Shown piece by piece: positions 8,124-18,927 of a stretch of 64,000 bases of DNA. The notes under the pieces are model-generated. The model worked only from the letters and a program-made list of their open reading frames with translations, ran no database searches and was not told where the DNA came from. Position numbers and translations under genes: made by a program. How positions within the stretch are numbered: position 1 is the first letter of the stretch; every line of letters begins with the position of its first letter. The DNA comes from Luteimonas kalidii (GTDB lineage: Bacteria > Pseudomonadota > Gammaproteobacteria > Xanthomonadales > Xanthomonadaceae): NCBI RefSeq assembly GCF_029887935.1, contig NZ_JARXRO010000015.1, positions 62,001 to 126,000 on the forward strand, in the 5' to 3' direction.

Positions 8124-10730
8124 ATGTCGCAACAAACCACCATCCGCAAGCTTGCCGCCCTGGTCAACACGCCGGTGGAGAAGCTGCTCGAGCAGTTGTC
8201 CGAAGCGGGCATGGCATTCAGCGACCCCGACCAGGTCGTCACCAGCACCGAGAAGGTCAAGCTGCTCGGCTTCCTGCGCCGGACCCACGGCAAGGCGGAG
8301 AAGCCGGCCGAAGATCCGGACGCGCCCAAGAAGATCACGCTCAACCGCACGCGCAAGCAGGAAATCACTGTCGGCGGCGGCAAGAACCGCGCCACGGTCG
8401 ACGTCGTCGTGCGCAAGAAGGTGACCCTGGTCAAGCCGAGCGAAGCCGAGCGCGCCGCGGCACCCCAGGGCCCGGTGAACGACGAGCAGGCCGAGATCCT
8501 GCGCAAGCTCGAGGAATCGCGCCTGCGCAACCTGTCCGAGCAGCAGCGCCTGGCCGAAGAGGACAAGCGCCGCGCCGACGAGGCTGCCGAGCGCAAGCTG
8601 CAGGCCGAAGCCGAGGCCGAACGCGCGCGCCAGGAGGCGGCGCTCGCCGCCGCGGCGCCGCCGGAGGACGAGGCCGCCGCGCGCAAGGTGGCCGGTCACG
8701 GCCACGGACACGGCCATCCGAAGCCGGCTGCTCCGCGCAGCGAGGATCGGGGACTGGGCCCGAAGCACAAGGGCAACCGCGGTTCGCACGTGATGGTGGC
8801 CGGGGTTGAGGACGACGACAGCACCGCGCGCTTCGCCGGCCAGCTGCACCTGTCGGCCTCCGAGCGCGCGCGCCGCAGCAGCACGCGCGGCAAGCCCAAG
8901 TCGCGTCGCCACGTCGAGCAGTCGCGCAGTGGCGCCGGCCCGCACGGGTTCGAGCGTCCGACCGCGCCGGTGGTGCGCGAGGTCGCGATCGGCGAGGCGA
9001 TCACCGTGGCAGACCTCGCGCAGAAGCTCGCGCTCAAGGGCGGCGACGTGGTCAAGGCGCTGTTCAAGATGGGCGTCATGGCGACCATCACCCAGTCGAT
9101 CGACCACGACACCGCTGTACTGGTGGTCGAGGAACTCGGTCACCGCGCCGTGGTCGCCGACAGCGACGATGCCGAGTCGGAACTGCTGGCGCATGCCGAG
9201 CAGATGCAGGGCGACAAGGTCGCCCGGCCGCCGGTGGTCACGATCATGGGTCACGTCGACCACGGCAAGACCTCGCTGCTGGACTACATCCGCCGCACCA
9301 AGGTCGCCTCGGGCGAGGCGGGCGGCATCACCCAGCACATCGGTGCGTATCACGTCGAGACCGGCAAGGGCGTCATCAGCTTTCTCGATACCCCGGGCCA
9401 CGCCGCGTTCACCTCGATGCGCGCGCGCGGGGCGAAGCTGACCGACATCGTGATCCTGGTGGTCGCGGCCGACGATGGCGTGATGCCGCAGACGATCGAG
9501 GCGATCCAGCACGCGAAGGCGGCCAAGGTGCCGCTGATCGTGGCGATCAACAAGGTCGACAAGTCCGGCGCCGATCCGGAGCGGATCAAGAACGAGCTGC
9601 TCGCGCACGACATCGTCGCCGAATCGTTCGGCGGCGACACGCAGATGGTCGAACTCTCGGCCAAGACCGGCGATGGCGTCGACGAACTGCTCGATGCGAT
9701 CTCGCTGCAGGCCGAGGTGCTCGAACTGCGGGCGGTGGTCGAAGGCCGCGCCAGCGGCACCGTGATCGAGTCCTCGCTGGACAAGGGCCGCGGCCCGGTC
9801 GCGACCGTACTCGTTCAGCAGGGCCTGCTGGAGAAGGGCGACTACCTGGTGTGCGGCGTGCAATTCGGCCGCGTGCGTGCGCTGTTCGACGAAACCGGAT
9901 CGCAGGTGCCGTCCGCCGGGCCGTCGATCCCGGTGCAGGTCCTGGGCCTGTCGGGCGTGCCCGACGCGGGCGACGACTTCGTGGTGGTCGAGGACGAGCG
10001 CCTGGCCAAGGAAGTCGCGCAGCAGCGCGAGGCCAAGCGTCGCGAAATGCGGCTGGTGCAGGCCGCCGGCAACCGCATGGAGGACATCATGGCCCAGATG
10101 GGTCAGGGTGAGGCCCAGCAGCAGCTCAACCTGGTCATCAAGGCCGACGTGCAGGGTTCGGTGGAAGCGCTGCGCCAGGCGCTGACCGCCCTGTCCAACG
10201 ACCAGATCCGGATCAACGTGATCGTCTCGGGCGTGGGCGGCATCACCGAATCCGATGCCAACGCCGCGGCGACCGCGAAAGCCACGATCATCGGCTTCAA
10301 CGTGCGCGCCGACGCGTCCGCGCGCCGGATCATCGAGAACAGCAGCCTGGACCTGCGCTACTTCTCGATCATCTACGACGTGATCGACCAGGTGAAGCAG
10401 GTGGCGTCCGGCCTGCTGGGCGTGGAGATCCGCGAGGAGATCATCGGCATCGCCGAGGTCCGCGACGTGTTCCGCAGTTCGAAGTTCGGCGCCGTCGCCG
10501 GCAGCATGGTGGTGGAGGGCGTGGTCAAGCGCTCCAAGCCGATCCGCGTGCTGCGCGACAACACGGTGGTGTTCGAGGGCGAACTGGAATCGCTGCGCCG
10601 CTTCAAGGAGAACGTCGACGAGGTGCGCAGCGGCACCGAGTGCGGCATCGCGGTGAAGGCCTACAACGACGTGCAGCCGGGCGACCAGATCGAGTGCTTC
10701 GAGCGGATCGAGGTGCAGCGCACGCTGTAG
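8124..10730 (+). CDS. infB: Translation initiation factor IF-2
   Basis: An 868-residue GTPase that brings fMet-tRNA to the 30S P site. The ATG at 8124 gives [20 protein letters not shown], the conserved xanthomonad N-terminus; an earlier in-frame ATG at 8082 adds unconserved residues. Order: IF2_N helical domain (1-50), a charged Ala/Glu coiled region (130-195), a His/Gly stretch (GHGHGHGH near 193), a second N-domain (about 290-340) and the G domain with G1 GHVDHGKT at 375-382, G3 DTPGH at 422-426 and G4 NKVD at 476-479. Domains II-IV end at residue 868. The fMet-tRNA gene at the head of the operon supplies its ligand. Confidence 0.97.
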   Translation: MSQQTTIRKLAALVNTPVEKLLEQLSEAGMAFSDPDQVVTSTEKVKLLGFLRRTHGKAEKPAEDPDAPKKITLNRTRKQEITVGGGKNRATVDVVVRKKVTLVKPSEAERAAAPQGPVNDEQAEILRKLEESRLRNLSEQQRLAEEDKRRADEAAERKLQAEAEAERARQEAALAAAAPPEDEAAARKVAGHGHGHGHPKPAAPRSEDRGLGPKHKGNRGSHVMVAGVEDDDSTARFAGQLHLSASERARRSSTRGKPKSRRHVEQSRSGAGPHGFERPTAPVVREVAIGEAITVADLAQKLALKGGDVVKALFKMGVMATITQSIDHDTAVLVVEELGHRAVVADSDDAESELLAHAEQMQGDKVARPPVVTIMGHVDHGKTSLLDYIRRTKVASGEAGGITQHIGAYHVETGKGVISFLDTPGHAAFTSMRARGAKLTDIVILVVAADDGVMPQTIEAIQHAKAAKVPLIVAINKVDKSGADPERIKNELLAHDIVAESFGGDTQMVELSAKTGDGVDELLDAISLQAEVLELRAVVEGRASGTVIESSLDKGRGPVATVLVQQGLLEKGDYLVCGVQFGRVRALFDETGSQVPSAGPSIPVQVLGLSGVPDAGDDFVVVEDERLAKEVAQQREAKRREMRLVQAAGNRMEDIMAQMGQGEAQQQLNLVIKADVQGSVEALRQALTALSNDQIRINVIVSGVGGITESDANAAATAKATIIGFNVRADASARRIIENSSLDLRYFSIIYDVIDQVKQVASGLLGVEIREEIIGIAEVRDVFRSSKFGAVAGSMVVEGVVKRSKPIRVLRDNTVVFEGELESLRRFKENVDEVRSGTECGIAVKAYNDVQPGDQIECFERIEVQRTL

Positions 10731-10856
10731 GGCCGCGATGGCCGGTGCGGGATCCGCGATCCGCCGAGGCGGGGCCGCGGGTTCCGGACCCCGGCCCCGG
10801 CGCCGCCGCTCGCCGACTCCCGCCCACCGACGCCCCCTCCCCGAGTAACCGACCCC

Positions 10857-11228
10857 GTGCCGACCAAGTCCTTCCATCGTACCGACCGCGTGTCCGCCCA
10901 GCTGCGCAGGGAGCTGGGTACCCTCGTGCGCGAGGCGGTGGCCGAACACGGGTTGCCTTCGGTGAGCGTGTCGGACGTGGAGGTCACGCGCGACATGGCC
11001 CACGCCAAGGTGTTCGTGACCGCGCTGCAGCCCGAACGGGCCGTGGAGGCGATGAAGGGCCTGAAGGCGGTGGCGCACGAGATCCGCTTCCGCCTGGCAC
11101 GCGCGATCAAGTTGCGCCATGTGCCCGAGTTGCACTTCCACTACGACGACTCGGTCGACCGCGGCGAACGCATCGACCAGCTGCTGCGCGACCTGCCCGA
11201 TGTGGGCGGCGACGACACGCCCAAGTAG
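10857..11228 (+). CDS. rbfA: 30S ribosome-binding factor RbfA
   Basis: A 123-residue single KH-fold protein that binds the 30S subunit and aids late 16S rRNA maturation and cold adaptation. The GTG start gives [20 protein letters not shown]. Family markers are [18 protein letters not shown] near residue 38 and the motif [20 protein letters not shown] near residue 86. It lies 126 bp after infB in a very GC-rich spacer with no evident gene, and precedes truB. The length is typical. Confidence 0.93.
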   Translation: MPTKSFHRTDRVSAQLRRELGTLVREAVAEHGLPSVSVSDVEVTRDMAHAKVFVTALQPERAVEAMKGLKAVAHEIRFRLARAIKLRHVPELHFHYDDSVDRGERIDQLLRDLPDVGGDDTPK

Positions 11229-11480
11229 GACCGGCCTCGAGCCGCGGCGACGCGGCCGCCTCGTGCACCGGTCACGCCGTTCCGCAACAGGGTGTATGGA
11301 CCGTCGTGCCGGACGCGGTCGCCCGTTCGTGTCCTCCAGTACCCCGGCCAGCGCCCGCATTGCCATTCGGGCGTGCGGCGCGGCCGTCGGCACGCGCTGC
11401 GCGCCACGCCATCGTCTGCCTCGATGCCCACGGATCGCTCGCGCCTGCGACCGGCCGGGACCCACCCTACAATAACGACG

Positions 11481-12446
11481 ATGACCGCCCGCCCACGCAC
11501 GAAGTTCAGGAAGCTCGATGGCCTCCTGTTGCTCGACAAGCCGCGGGGCCTGAGCTCGAACCAGGCGCTGCAGCGCGTGCGCCATCTGTTCCGCGCCGAG
11601 AAGGCCGGACACACCGGCAGCCTCGATCCGCTGGCGACCGGTCTGTTGCCGGTCTGTTTCGGCGAGGCGACCAAGATCGCCGGCGGCCTGCTGGGCGCGC
11701 GCAAGGCCTACGACACCGTCGCCCGCCTCGGCATCGTCACCGATACCGACGACGCCGAGGGCCAGCCGCTGCGCGAACGACCGGTGCCTGCGCTGCGTAT
11801 CCCTGCGATCGACGCTGCGCTGCGCGCCCTCACCGGCCACATCCTGCAGCGGCCGCCGATCTACTCGGCGCTCAAGCGCGGGGGCGAGCCGCTGTACGCG
11901 AAGGCGCGGCGGGGAGAGGTGGTCGAGGTGGACGAGCGCCCGGTCGACGTGCACGCGTTCGAACTGCAGTCCGCCGCGGACCTGCTCGACGACCTGCAGG
12001 GCGTTCCACCCCAGTTGCGCCTGCACGTCGAGTGCGGCTCCGGTACCTACGTGCGCGCCCTGGTGCGCGATCTGGGCGAAGCGCTCGGCTGCGGCGCGCA
12101 CGTGGCCGAACTGCGCCGGCTGTGGGTGGACCCGTTCAGGGAGCCGCGGATGTGGACACTCGAAGAACTGAACGCGCTCGCCGGGCGGGGCGAGCGCAGC
12201 CTGCTCGCTTGTCTGCTGCCGCTGGAACACGGCATGGCCTCCTGGCCTCCCGTGGACCTGGACGCGGCCCAGGCCCACCGCCTGGGCCGCGGGCAGGCGG
12301 TGGACGGGCCGTTCCATCCACCCGGCAGCGTCGCCGTGTACGGCCCCGGCGGCCGCGCGCTCGGGCTGGGGCAGGTGGAGGACGGGCGCCTGCGCCCGCA
12401 ACGGTTGTTCAGCTGGGCCTGCGCGCCGGCGCCGGCTGCAGGCTGA
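11481..12446 (+). CDS. truB: tRNA pseudouridine(55) synthase TruB
   Basis: A 321-residue enzyme that converts U55 of the T-loop of all elongator tRNAs to pseudouridine. The chosen ATG gives [20 protein letters not shown], in line with the family. An upstream in-frame ATG at 11292 would add an unconserved Arg/Pro-rich piece. The catalytic Asp is in [23 protein letters not shown] (Asp near residue 52), followed by the conserved KAYDTV. A C-terminal PUA-like region follows after residue 250. The 252-bp gap before it holds no gene; a TACAAT box lies only 7 bp upstream of the ATG. Confidence 0.95.
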   Translation: MTARPRTKFRKLDGLLLLDKPRGLSSNQALQRVRHLFRAEKAGHTGSLDPLATGLLPVCFGEATKIAGGLLGARKAYDTVARLGIVTDTDDAEGQPLRERPVPALRIPAIDAALRALTGHILQRPPIYSALKRGGEPLYAKARRGEVVEVDERPVDVHAFELQSAADLLDDLQGVPPQLRLHVECGSGTYVRALVRDLGEALGCGAHVAELRRLWVDPFREPRMWTLEELNALAGRGERSLLACLLPLEHGMASWPPVDLDAAQAHRLGRGQAVDGPFHPPGSVAVYGPGGRALGLGQVEDGRLRPQRLFSWACAPAPAAG

Positions 12447-12448
12447 GC

Positions 12449-12477
12449 TTGTCCGCGGCGCCCGGAGCCGATACAAT
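12449..12477 (+). promoter_or_regulatory. Candidate sigma-70 promoter for rpsO
   Basis: TTGTCC (12449-12454) and TACAAT (12472-12477) are separated by 17 bp and start right after the truB stop. This would give rpsO its own promoter with a leader of about 140 nt, as in E. coli where rpsO has a separate P1 promoter and a structured, autoregulated leader. Confidence 0.55.
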
Positions 12478-12625
12478 TTCGCGGCTTTTTTCAAGCACTT
12501 CCGAACGACCCCGGGAACGTCGCCACGCGGCGGCGTCCCGTCCATCCATGACGAACCAAGCGGTGCGCCGCGGGCGTCCACGACGCCGCGCCGCCTCTGC
12601 CGGTTTCGCGACTACGAGGCACTCC

Positions 12626-12886
12626 ATGTCGATCGACAACAGCAAGATCATCGAAGAACACGCGCGCGGCGCCAACGACACCGGCTCGCCGGAAGTCCAG
12701 GTGGCCCTGCTCACCGCGCGAATCGTGCACCTGACCGAGCACTTCAAGACCCACAAGAAGGATCACCACAGCCGGCGCGGCCTGCTGCAGATGGTCAACC
12801 GCCGGCGCAGCCTGCTCGACTACCTGCACCGCAAGGACGCCAACCGCTACAAGGCGCTGATCGAGAAGCTCGGTCTGCGACGCTAA
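12626..12886 (+). CDS. rpsO: 30S ribosomal protein S15
   Basis: An 86-residue primary 16S rRNA-binding protein of the 30S platform. The ATG gives [20 protein letters not shown]. The core shows [20 protein letters not shown], the [23 protein letters not shown] segment that binds the 16S three-way junction, and the usual end [12 protein letters not shown]. Length and sequence are canonical. A strong terminator begins 12 bp after the stop, so rpsO is probably transcribed both from its own promoter and by read-through, while pnp depends on partial termination. Confidence 0.98.
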   Translation: MSIDNSKIIEEHARGANDTGSPEVQVALLTARIVHLTEHFKTHKKDHHSRRGLLQMVNRRRSLLDYLHRKDANRYKALIEKLGLRR

Positions 12887-12897
12887 GTCCGGATACC

Positions 12898-12931
12898 ACC
12901 GCGGCGCAGTGATGCGCCGCGGTTCTTTTTT
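12898..12931 (+). terminator. Rho-independent terminator after rpsO
   Basis: An 11-bp perfect stem (12898-12908 with 12913-12923), a GTGA loop, then TCTTTTTT. This corresponds to the rpsO-pnp intergenic terminator/processing site of E. coli. Confidence 0.9.
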
Positions 12932-13008
12932 GGCCGTGGTGGACGCGGCCGCCCGACCGGGGCATGGGTCCCGGCCGGTCCATCGAAAGAGTCATCAAGG
13001 AATTCCAA

Positions 13009-15117
13009 GTGGCAAAAGTGACCAAGAGCTTCCAGTACGGCAACCACACCGTCACCCTCGAGACCGGAGAGATCGCGCGCCAGGCCGGCGGTGCGGTGAT
13101 GGTGTCGTGCGAGGGCACCGTGCTGCTCGTCAGCGCCGTGGCCAACAAGACCGCGCGCGAAGGGCAGGATTTCTTCCCGCTCACCGTGGATTACCAGGAG
13201 AAGTTCTACGCCGGTGGCCGCATCCCGGGCGGCTTCTTCAAGCGGGAAGGGCGCCAGACCGAGAAGGAAACGCTGATCTCGCGTCTGATCGATCGTCCGA
13301 TCCGGCCGCTGTTCCCGGACGGTTTCCGCAACGAGGTCCAGATCATCGCCACGGTGATGTCGATGAACCCGGAAATCGACGGTGACATCCTCGCCCTGGT
13401 CGGCGCTTCCGCCGCGCTGTCGCTGTCGGGCGCGCCGTTCGACGGCCCGATCGGCGCCGCGAAGGTCGGTTACAAGGGCGGCCAGTACCTGCTCAACCCG
13501 ACCGTCAGCGAGCTGAAGGAGTCGGACCTGGAACTGGTCGTCGCCGGTACCGCCAACGCGGTGCTGATGGTCGAGTCCGAAGCCAGGGAGCTGTCGGAAG
13601 ACGTGATGCTGGGCGCGGTGATGTTCGGCCACCAGCACATGCAGGTCGCGATCTCCGCGATCAACGAGCTGGTCGCCGAAGCCGGCAAGCCGAAGTGGGA
13701 GTGGCAGCCGCCCGCCGCGAACGAAAGCCTGGTGTCGGCGATCCGCACCGCGGTCGGCGAGCAGCTCGCCAGCGCCTTCCAGGTGCGCGACAAGCTCGAA
13801 CGCCGCGACGCCATCTCCAAGGTGAAGAAGGCGATCATCGACGCGCTGAGCCCGCAGGCCGAGGCCAACGCCTGGTCCACCGGCGAGCTGTCGAAGGAGT
13901 TCGGCGAGCAGGAATACCAGACGATGCGCGACTCGGTCCTCAAGACCAAGGTCCGCATCGACGGCCGCGCGCTGGACACGGTGCGCCCGATCGCCTCGAA
14001 GGTCGGCATCCTGCCGCGCGTGCACGGCTCGTCGCTGTTCACCCGCGGCGAGACCCAGGCGATCGTCGCGGTCACGCTGGGCACCGCCCGCGACGGCCAG
14101 ATCATCGATGCGGTCGCCGGCGAGTACAAGGAGCACTTCCTGTTCCACTACAACTTCCCCCCGTACTCGGTGGGTGAAGCCGGCCGCATGATGGGCCCGA
14201 AGCGCCGCGAGATCGGCCATGGCCGCCTCGCCAAGCGCGGCGTGCTCGCCGTGATGCCGACGATGGAGGAGTTCCCGTACACGATCCGCGTGGTCTCCGA
14301 GATCACCGAGTCCAACGGCTCCTCGTCGATGGCGTCGGTGTGCGGTTCGTCGCTGGCGCTGATGGACGCGGGCGTGCCGATCAAGGCGCCGGTGGCCGGC
14401 ATCGCGATGGGCCTGGTGAAGGAAGGCGACGAGTTCGTCGTGCTGTCCGACATCCTCGGCGACGAGGATCACCTCGGCGACATGGACTTCAAGGTCGCCG
14501 GTACCGAGAACGGCATCTCCGCCCTGCAGATGGACATCAAGATCCAGGGCATCACCGAGGAGATCATGAAGGTCGCGCTGGCCCAGGCCAAGCAGGGCCG
14601 ACTGCACATCCTCAAGGAAATGGCCAATGCGCTGACCGCGCCGCGCGCCGAACTGAGCGAGTTCGCGCCGCGCCTGATCACGATCAAGATCCACCCCGAC
14701 AAGATCCGCGAAGTGATCGGCAAGGGCGGCTCGGTGATCCAGGCGATCACCAAGGAGACCGGCACCCAGATCGACATCCAGGACGACGGCACGATCACCA
14801 TCGCGTCGGTCAACGCCGTCGCCGGCCAGGCCGCCAAGGACCGGATCGAGCAGATCACCTCAGACGTCGAGCCGGGCCGGATCTACGAGGGCAAGGTCGC
14901 CAAGATCATGGACTTCGGCGCGTTCGTGACCATCTCGCCCGGAAAGGACGGGCTGGTGCACGTGTCGCAGATCTCCAACGACCGCGTCGAGAAGGTCAGC
15001 GACGTGCTCAAGGAGGGCGACGTGGTGAAGGTCAAGGTGCTGGAAGTCGACAAGCAGGGCCGCATCCGCCTGTCGATGAAGGCCATCGAGGAAGGCGAGG
15101 GCACCCCGGCCGACTGA
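13009..15117 (+). CDS. pnp: Polyribonucleotide nucleotidyltransferase (PNPase)
   Basis: A 702-residue phosphorolytic 3'-5' exoribonuclease and degradosome component. The GTG at 13009 is chosen: [20 protein letters not shown] matches the family start and AAGGAA sits 6 bp upstream, whereas the in-frame ATG at 12964 has neither. Two RNase PH cores are seen ([22 protein letters not shown] near 47 and the second with [12 protein letters not shown] and [19 protein letters not shown]). Then come a KH domain ([20 protein letters not shown] near 567) and a C-terminal S1 domain ([20 protein letters not shown]). A U-tract terminator follows. Confidence 0.97.
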   Translation: MAKVTKSFQYGNHTVTLETGEIARQAGGAVMVSCEGTVLLVSAVANKTAREGQDFFPLTVDYQEKFYAGGRIPGGFFKREGRQTEKETLISRLIDRPIRPLFPDGFRNEVQIIATVMSMNPEIDGDILALVGASAALSLSGAPFDGPIGAAKVGYKGGQYLLNPTVSELKESDLELVVAGTANAVLMVESEARELSEDVMLGAVMFGHQHMQVAISAINELVAEAGKPKWEWQPPAANESLVSAIRTAVGEQLASAFQVRDKLERRDAISKVKKAIIDALSPQAEANAWSTGELSKEFGEQEYQTMRDSVLKTKVRIDGRALDTVRPIASKVGILPRVHGSSLFTRGETQAIVAVTLGTARDGQIIDAVAGEYKEHFLFHYNFPPYSVGEAGRMMGPKRREIGHGRLAKRGVLAVMPTMEEFPYTIRVVSEITESNGSSSMASVCGSSLALMDAGVPIKAPVAGIAMGLVKEGDEFVVLSDILGDEDHLGDMDFKVAGTENGISALQMDIKIQGITEEIMKVALAQAKQGRLHILKEMANALTAPRAELSEFAPRLITIKIHPDKIREVIGKGGSVIQAITKETGTQIDIQDDGTITIASVNAVAGQAAKDRIEQITSDVEPGRIYEGKVAKIMDFGAFVTISPGKDGLVHVSQISNDRVEKVSDVLKEGDVVKVKVLEVDKQGRIRLSMKAIEEGEGTPAD

Positions 15118-15144
15118 GGCACGACGGTCATTCGCTGAAAGAAG

Positions 15145-15172
15145 AGAGCGGGCTCCGGCCCGCTCTTTTTTT
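15145..15172 (+). terminator. Rho-independent terminator after pnp
   Basis: A 9-bp stem AGAGCGGGC / GCCCGCTCT with loop TCCG is followed by seven T. It closes the rimP-pnp operon. The 186 bp from here to the convergent DUF1501 gene contain no gene that I can see. Confidence 0.92.
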
Positions 15173-15358
15173 GTCTGCGGATTCCGGTCACCGGTCCCGA
15201 CCCGCCCGCGTCGCAGAGCCGTCGTGCCCCGAGCGGGCCCATCGAAGTGGCATGCATCGGTGTCCGCCGGGCCGGGTCATGACGCCGCGGGAGTGGCGAC
15301 TGAAGAGGACCGCACGCGGGTCGGGACAGGGGCGGGCGGCCCGCCCCTGAAGGTGCCG

Positions 15359-16903
15359 CTACAGCCGATGTTGCTGCATCAGCCGGAACAGCTTCAGGCG
15401 CAACCGCAGCAGGGGCTGCGAGAGGCGGCTGGGCATGCGCACGGTGCCGCGGCGATGGCGGATCGGGCCGGCGGCCATCGGAACGCTGCCGCCAGTGTTC
15501 TGCGACGCGGACGGCGCCGTGGTGCGCAGGTTGCGCAGCGCCGGCTGCGACATCTGCCGCGCGGGTTCCGGGGCCGCGGCCGCAGCGCCGGCGGCCGCGA
15601 ACATGCCGAGCGGACTGTAGCCCGTATAGCCCGGGAACACGTCGGCGGTGCGGGTATGGCCCATGCGCGACTGCAGCAGCTCGGTGAATACGCGCCGGAA
15701 GTCGGTGGTCACCGGCACGTCGCCGAAATACGGCGAGAGGATTTCCGGGTTGAGCCCGGGCCAGTTGCCGTAGAAGCGTCGGCCCGCGACCGGGCCACCC
15801 AGAACCAGCAGCGGATTGCCGTAGCCATGGTCGGTGCCGCCACTGCCGTTCTCGCGCACGCGGCGGCCGAACTCGGACTGCACCACCACAGTGACCCTGG
15901 CCATCTCGCCAGTCGCCTTGAGCTCACCATAGAACGCCGCCAGGGCCTGCGACAGTTCGCCGACGCGGCCGTGGAAATAGCCACCGCCACCGTTGCCCTG
16001 GCCCTCGTGCGTGTCCCAGCCGCCGAGGTCGACCGCGGCGTAGCGCAGCCCGAGGTTGAAGCGGATCGACTGCGCCACCGTCCACAGCTGACGGGCGAAG
16101 GTCGAGGTGGGCCAGGAGGCGGGCAGGGTGGACGTGTAGGGCTGCTGCGCGACCGTACGCAGCGCTCCTTCCGCAGCCCGGCCGCTGTGCTCGAGGCCGA
16201 CATTGCCCTGCCACATGCTGGCCAGCGTCTCGTTGACCCCCTTGTAGCCGGTCGGCGAGCCGTCCCGCGCGCGTTGCCAGGCCCAGGACCCGGAGTTCAG
16301 CTCGAAGTCGGTCGGACTGCCCATGGTCAGCGCTTGGGTGGCGCCGAGCAGGTTGGCAGGCATGCGGCTGTTGACCGCCAACGCAGGCATGATCGTCGAA
16401 GACGACGCACCGGGTTGGGTGCCCCATGCACGCGCGACCCATCCGGTGCCGTTGCCCTTGTTGCCCGGGGTGCCGAAGTCGAGGTATTGCTGGGCATCGA
16501 AATGGCTGCGCGTGACCGTGGTCTGCATGCCGCAGCAGTGCACGACCGCGAGCTTGCCGTCGACCCAGACGTCGCGCAGGCCGGTGGCGGCCGCGTGCAG
16601 GCCGAATCCGGTCGCGCTGCCGTTGGCCAGCGTGAGCGGCAGGGCTGCATTATCGCCGCTGAGCGGCACCCGGAGGTCGGGCCGGGCTTCCTCGTAGAAG
16701 CTGCGGTCGTTGCCCGACACGGGCAGCACGAGGTTGAGTCCGTCGATGCCTCCACGCAGGAATACGTGGACGATCGTGTCGTAGCTGTTGACCGCCGCTT
16801 CGGCCGGGCTGGCGAAGAACAGCGCGGGACCGGCCGCACCGACGGCGGCCGTCGCGCAGCAGCCCTTCAGGAATTCACGGCGATCGAGTTCGATCCTGCT
16901 CAT
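15359..16903 (-). CDS. DUF1501 family Tat-exported protein
   Basis: 514 residues. A twin-arginine signal (RREFLKG from residue 8, hydrophobic stretch to about 34, A-E-A cleavage site) sends it folded to the periplasm. The mature part starts with YDTIVHVFLRGGIDGLNLVLP and contains FDAQQYLDFGTPGNK and WDTHEGQGN near residue 290, typical of the DUF1501 family (sulfatase/alkaline-phosphatase-like fold; biochemical function unknown). The Shine-Dalgarno overlaps the stop of the upstream DUF1800 gene, 10 bp away, so the two are cotranscribed and probably work together, as these families do across bacteria. The Pro/Ala-rich C-terminal tail after residue 430 looks disordered. Confidence 0.88.
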   Translation of the reverse strand: MSRIELDRREFLKGCCATAAVGAAGPALFFASPAEAAVNSYDTIVHVFLRGGIDGLNLVLPVSGNDRSFYEEARPDLRVPLSGDNAALPLTLANGSATGFGLHAAATGLRDVWVDGKLAVVHCCGMQTTVTRSHFDAQQYLDFGTPGNKGNGTGWVARAWGTQPGASSSTIMPALAVNSRMPANLLGATQALTMGSPTDFELNSGSWAWQRARDGSPTGYKGVNETLASMWQGNVGLEHSGRAAEGALRTVAQQPYTSTLPASWPTSTFARQLWTVAQSIRFNLGLRYAAVDLGGWDTHEGQGNGGGGYFHGRVGELSQALAAFYGELKATGEMARVTVVVQSEFGRRVRENGSGGTDHGYGNPLLVLGGPVAGRRFYGNWPGLNPEILSPYFGDVPVTTDFRRVFTELLQSRMGHTRTADVFPGYTGYSPLGMFAAAGAAAAAPEPARQMSQPALRNLRTTAPSASQNTGGSVPMAAGPIRHRRGTVRMPSRLSQPLLRLRLKLFRLMQQHRL

Positions 16904-16913
16904 GGTCTCGTCC

Positions 16914-18683
16914 TCAACGGCTCAGGAATTCGGGGGACATCAGGATCAGCGACACCATGCTGCGGATCCGCTCTTGGTTGTAGTGCCGCTTGAGGTCGCC
17001 CTGCGCCCACGCATTGGTGTCCTCGATGACGTAGGTCGCCGGATCGCCGTTCTGGGCCAGGAAGGCGCGCAGCGCCGACACGCGCTGCGACTTGGGCATG
17101 TAGCCCAGGATCCGGCGGCACCAGAATTCGACCAGACGGTTCGCGGTCCACTGGCTGGCGGGCACGCCGGCGCGGGTGAGGTCGAGGATCGGCAGCAGCT
17201 TGCCGTCGCCGGCGACGTTGTTGGTCTCGGTCAGCCAGTTGAGCAGCTTCCAGGTCATGCCGAAGGTACTTGCGCCGGACCAGGCGGTCGCGACGTCGGG
17301 ATAACCGTTCGGCGCAGGCCAGTCGTAGGGCTGGTGGCCGGTGAAGCCCATGCGCCAGTTCAGGTCGTTGCTGCGGTTCTCGTCGAAGGTGTAGGTCCAC
17401 TCGCAGCCGAGCGCACGCAGCGAGGCGGCCACGGCCTCGAACGGGCGCCGCGTCTTGCGGCCCCAGCCGTGCTGTGCCTCGTCGGAGAGCAGGATGTGCC
17501 GGAGCGTACGCTTGATCTGCTCGGGGTGCTGCCAGTTGGTGCGGAACACGGCCGCGGCACTGTCGACCAGCGCCTGCGGCGGCTCGTCGGCGATGAAGCG
17601 GCGCGCCAGCTTGCGGCAGATGAACTTCGCCACCCGCGGATGGCTGGCGATGCGGTCGAGGATGTCGCGCCCGTCCTGCAGTGCCGGCCGTTCGGGATAG
17701 ATGAAGGTGCCGAGCACGAACTTCGGTCCCGAATCGTGCCAGTCGGCGTGGTAGTAGAACGCGCCGTCGTCCTTGCTGGCGTGGGTGAATTCCCAGTGGT
17801 TGTTGTTGATCGTCCAGCCGGTGAACGCCGCCGCCGTCTCGTAGACGTCGATGTCGGTGTAGCCGATCGGGTAGTTGCGGTCCTCTGGGCAGGGCGGCAC
17901 CTCGAACGGATCCATGAAGCCGAGGTAGTTCTCGGCGCCGAAGGTGTGCAGTTCCAGCAGCTCGCGGGCGAAATTCTCGTTCGGCCCGGAACGGCGGTTG
18001 GAACGGTTGTCGAGGTAGATCTGCATCGCCGTGCTCCTGGCCACGGCCTCGAGCATCTTGCGGAAGTTGCCGAAGGCGTTGGCGCGGATCACGTCGCGGT
18101 CGTAGTGGCCGTAGACCGGGCAGGTGTCGTAGTCGCCGAGCATGACGTTGAAATGGTCGTGCCAGAACGCGGTGGTCACCTCGAACAGCTGACGCTTCGA
18201 AAACACGGCACGCACCATGGCCTCGCGCTGCACTTCCCAGCCCGGGCGCATGCGCACCGCCCACTCCACGTCGGCGCGCACGTGCTCGGACCACTGCTGG
18301 GCGAGGGTCTTGCCGAGCGTGGTGTAGCCTGCGTTCGCCAGGCGGGTGGCGACCGCGGAATCGTCGATCGCGGAAGGGTTGAGCTGGCGGTCGACCCAGG
18401 CGGTCAGCCGCGCCGCATCGCTGCTGCCCAGCGCGTTGAGCTCGGCGATTGACGCCGGCGTGGCGCCATAACTCATGTTGTTGAGTACGCGTACCGCGAA
18501 CGGTGGCTTGGCCAGCGTGAGCAGGCGGCGGCGGGACGACTTCTCGGCAGCCGGCCCGGCCATCGTCCGGGAGGATGTCGTCGCAGGGGCGGGCTGGAAA
18601 CGGGGGGCGCGGGCAAGCTGGTACCGCTGGCGGTGCGCACGCTCGAGCAGTGCGCGCTCCGCCTGTGAAAGGCCTGGCGTCAT
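16914..18683 (-). CDS. DUF1800 domain-containing protein
   Basis: 589 residues from the ATG at 18683, chosen because AGGA lies 8 bp upstream; an in-frame ATG at 18758 lacks this. Family features: NNMSYGATPASIAELNALG near the start, the FWHDHFNVMLGDYD block, GPNENFARELLELHTFG near residue 245 and MTWKLLNWLTETNN. No clear signal peptide is seen. DUF1800 proteins are nearly always paired with a downstream DUF1501 Tat protein, as here. Their role is not established; a secreted or surface assembly has been proposed for some lineages. The upstream 244 bp to the divergent Nudix gene hold the promoter region. Confidence 0.85.
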   Translation of the reverse strand: MTPGLSQAERALLERAHRQRYQLARAPRFQPAPATTSSRTMAGPAAEKSSRRRLLTLAKPPFAVRVLNNMSYGATPASIAELNALGSSDAARLTAWVDRQLNPSAIDDSAVATRLANAGYTTLGKTLAQQWSEHVRADVEWAVRMRPGWEVQREAMVRAVFSKRQLFEVTTAFWHDHFNVMLGDYDTCPVYGHYDRDVIRANAFGNFRKMLEAVARSTAMQIYLDNRSNRRSGPNENFARELLELHTFGAENYLGFMDPFEVPPCPEDRNYPIGYTDIDVYETAAAFTGWTINNNHWEFTHASKDDGAFYYHADWHDSGPKFVLGTFIYPERPALQDGRDILDRIASHPRVAKFICRKLARRFIADEPPQALVDSAAAVFRTNWQHPEQIKRTLRHILLSDEAQHGWGRKTRRPFEAVAASLRALGCEWTYTFDENRSNDLNWRMGFTGHQPYDWPAPNGYPDVATAWSGASTFGMTWKLLNWLTETNNVAGDGKLLPILDLTRAGVPASQWTANRLVEFWCRRILGYMPKSQRVSALRAFLAQNGDPATYVIEDTNAWAQGDLKRHYNQERIRSMVSLILMSPEFLSR

Positions 18684-18927
18684 GGCGATGTCCTGAAGGG
18701 GTCCCCTGGCCGCAGCGTATCGGGCACCGGGTGCCCAAGGCTGTGACTGCGCCCACAATCCGCGCTTGCCCGGTTCACGTCAATCCGCCGGGACACCGGA
18801 GGGAGGCGCCGGGTCGCCCGGGTCGGGATCGGAACCCGTTCCGGGCGTATGCCTGACCGGAGTGTCCTCCCGGCTGACTGGTGGCGCTCCGGTACCATGC
18901 GCGGCCCCGCCGTCGCACGGACCGCCC

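Noticed and set aside
11468-11473. TACAAT box before truB as a promoter
   Set aside because: It lies 7 bp from the ATG, too close for a normal leader, and there is no good -35 box at 16-18 bp.
8070-12581. A 1503-codon open frame on the minus strand opposite infB, rbfA and truB
   Set aside because: It is antisense to three certain genes and its product is His/Arg/Ala-rich low-complexity sequence, typical of shadow frames in very GC-rich DNA.
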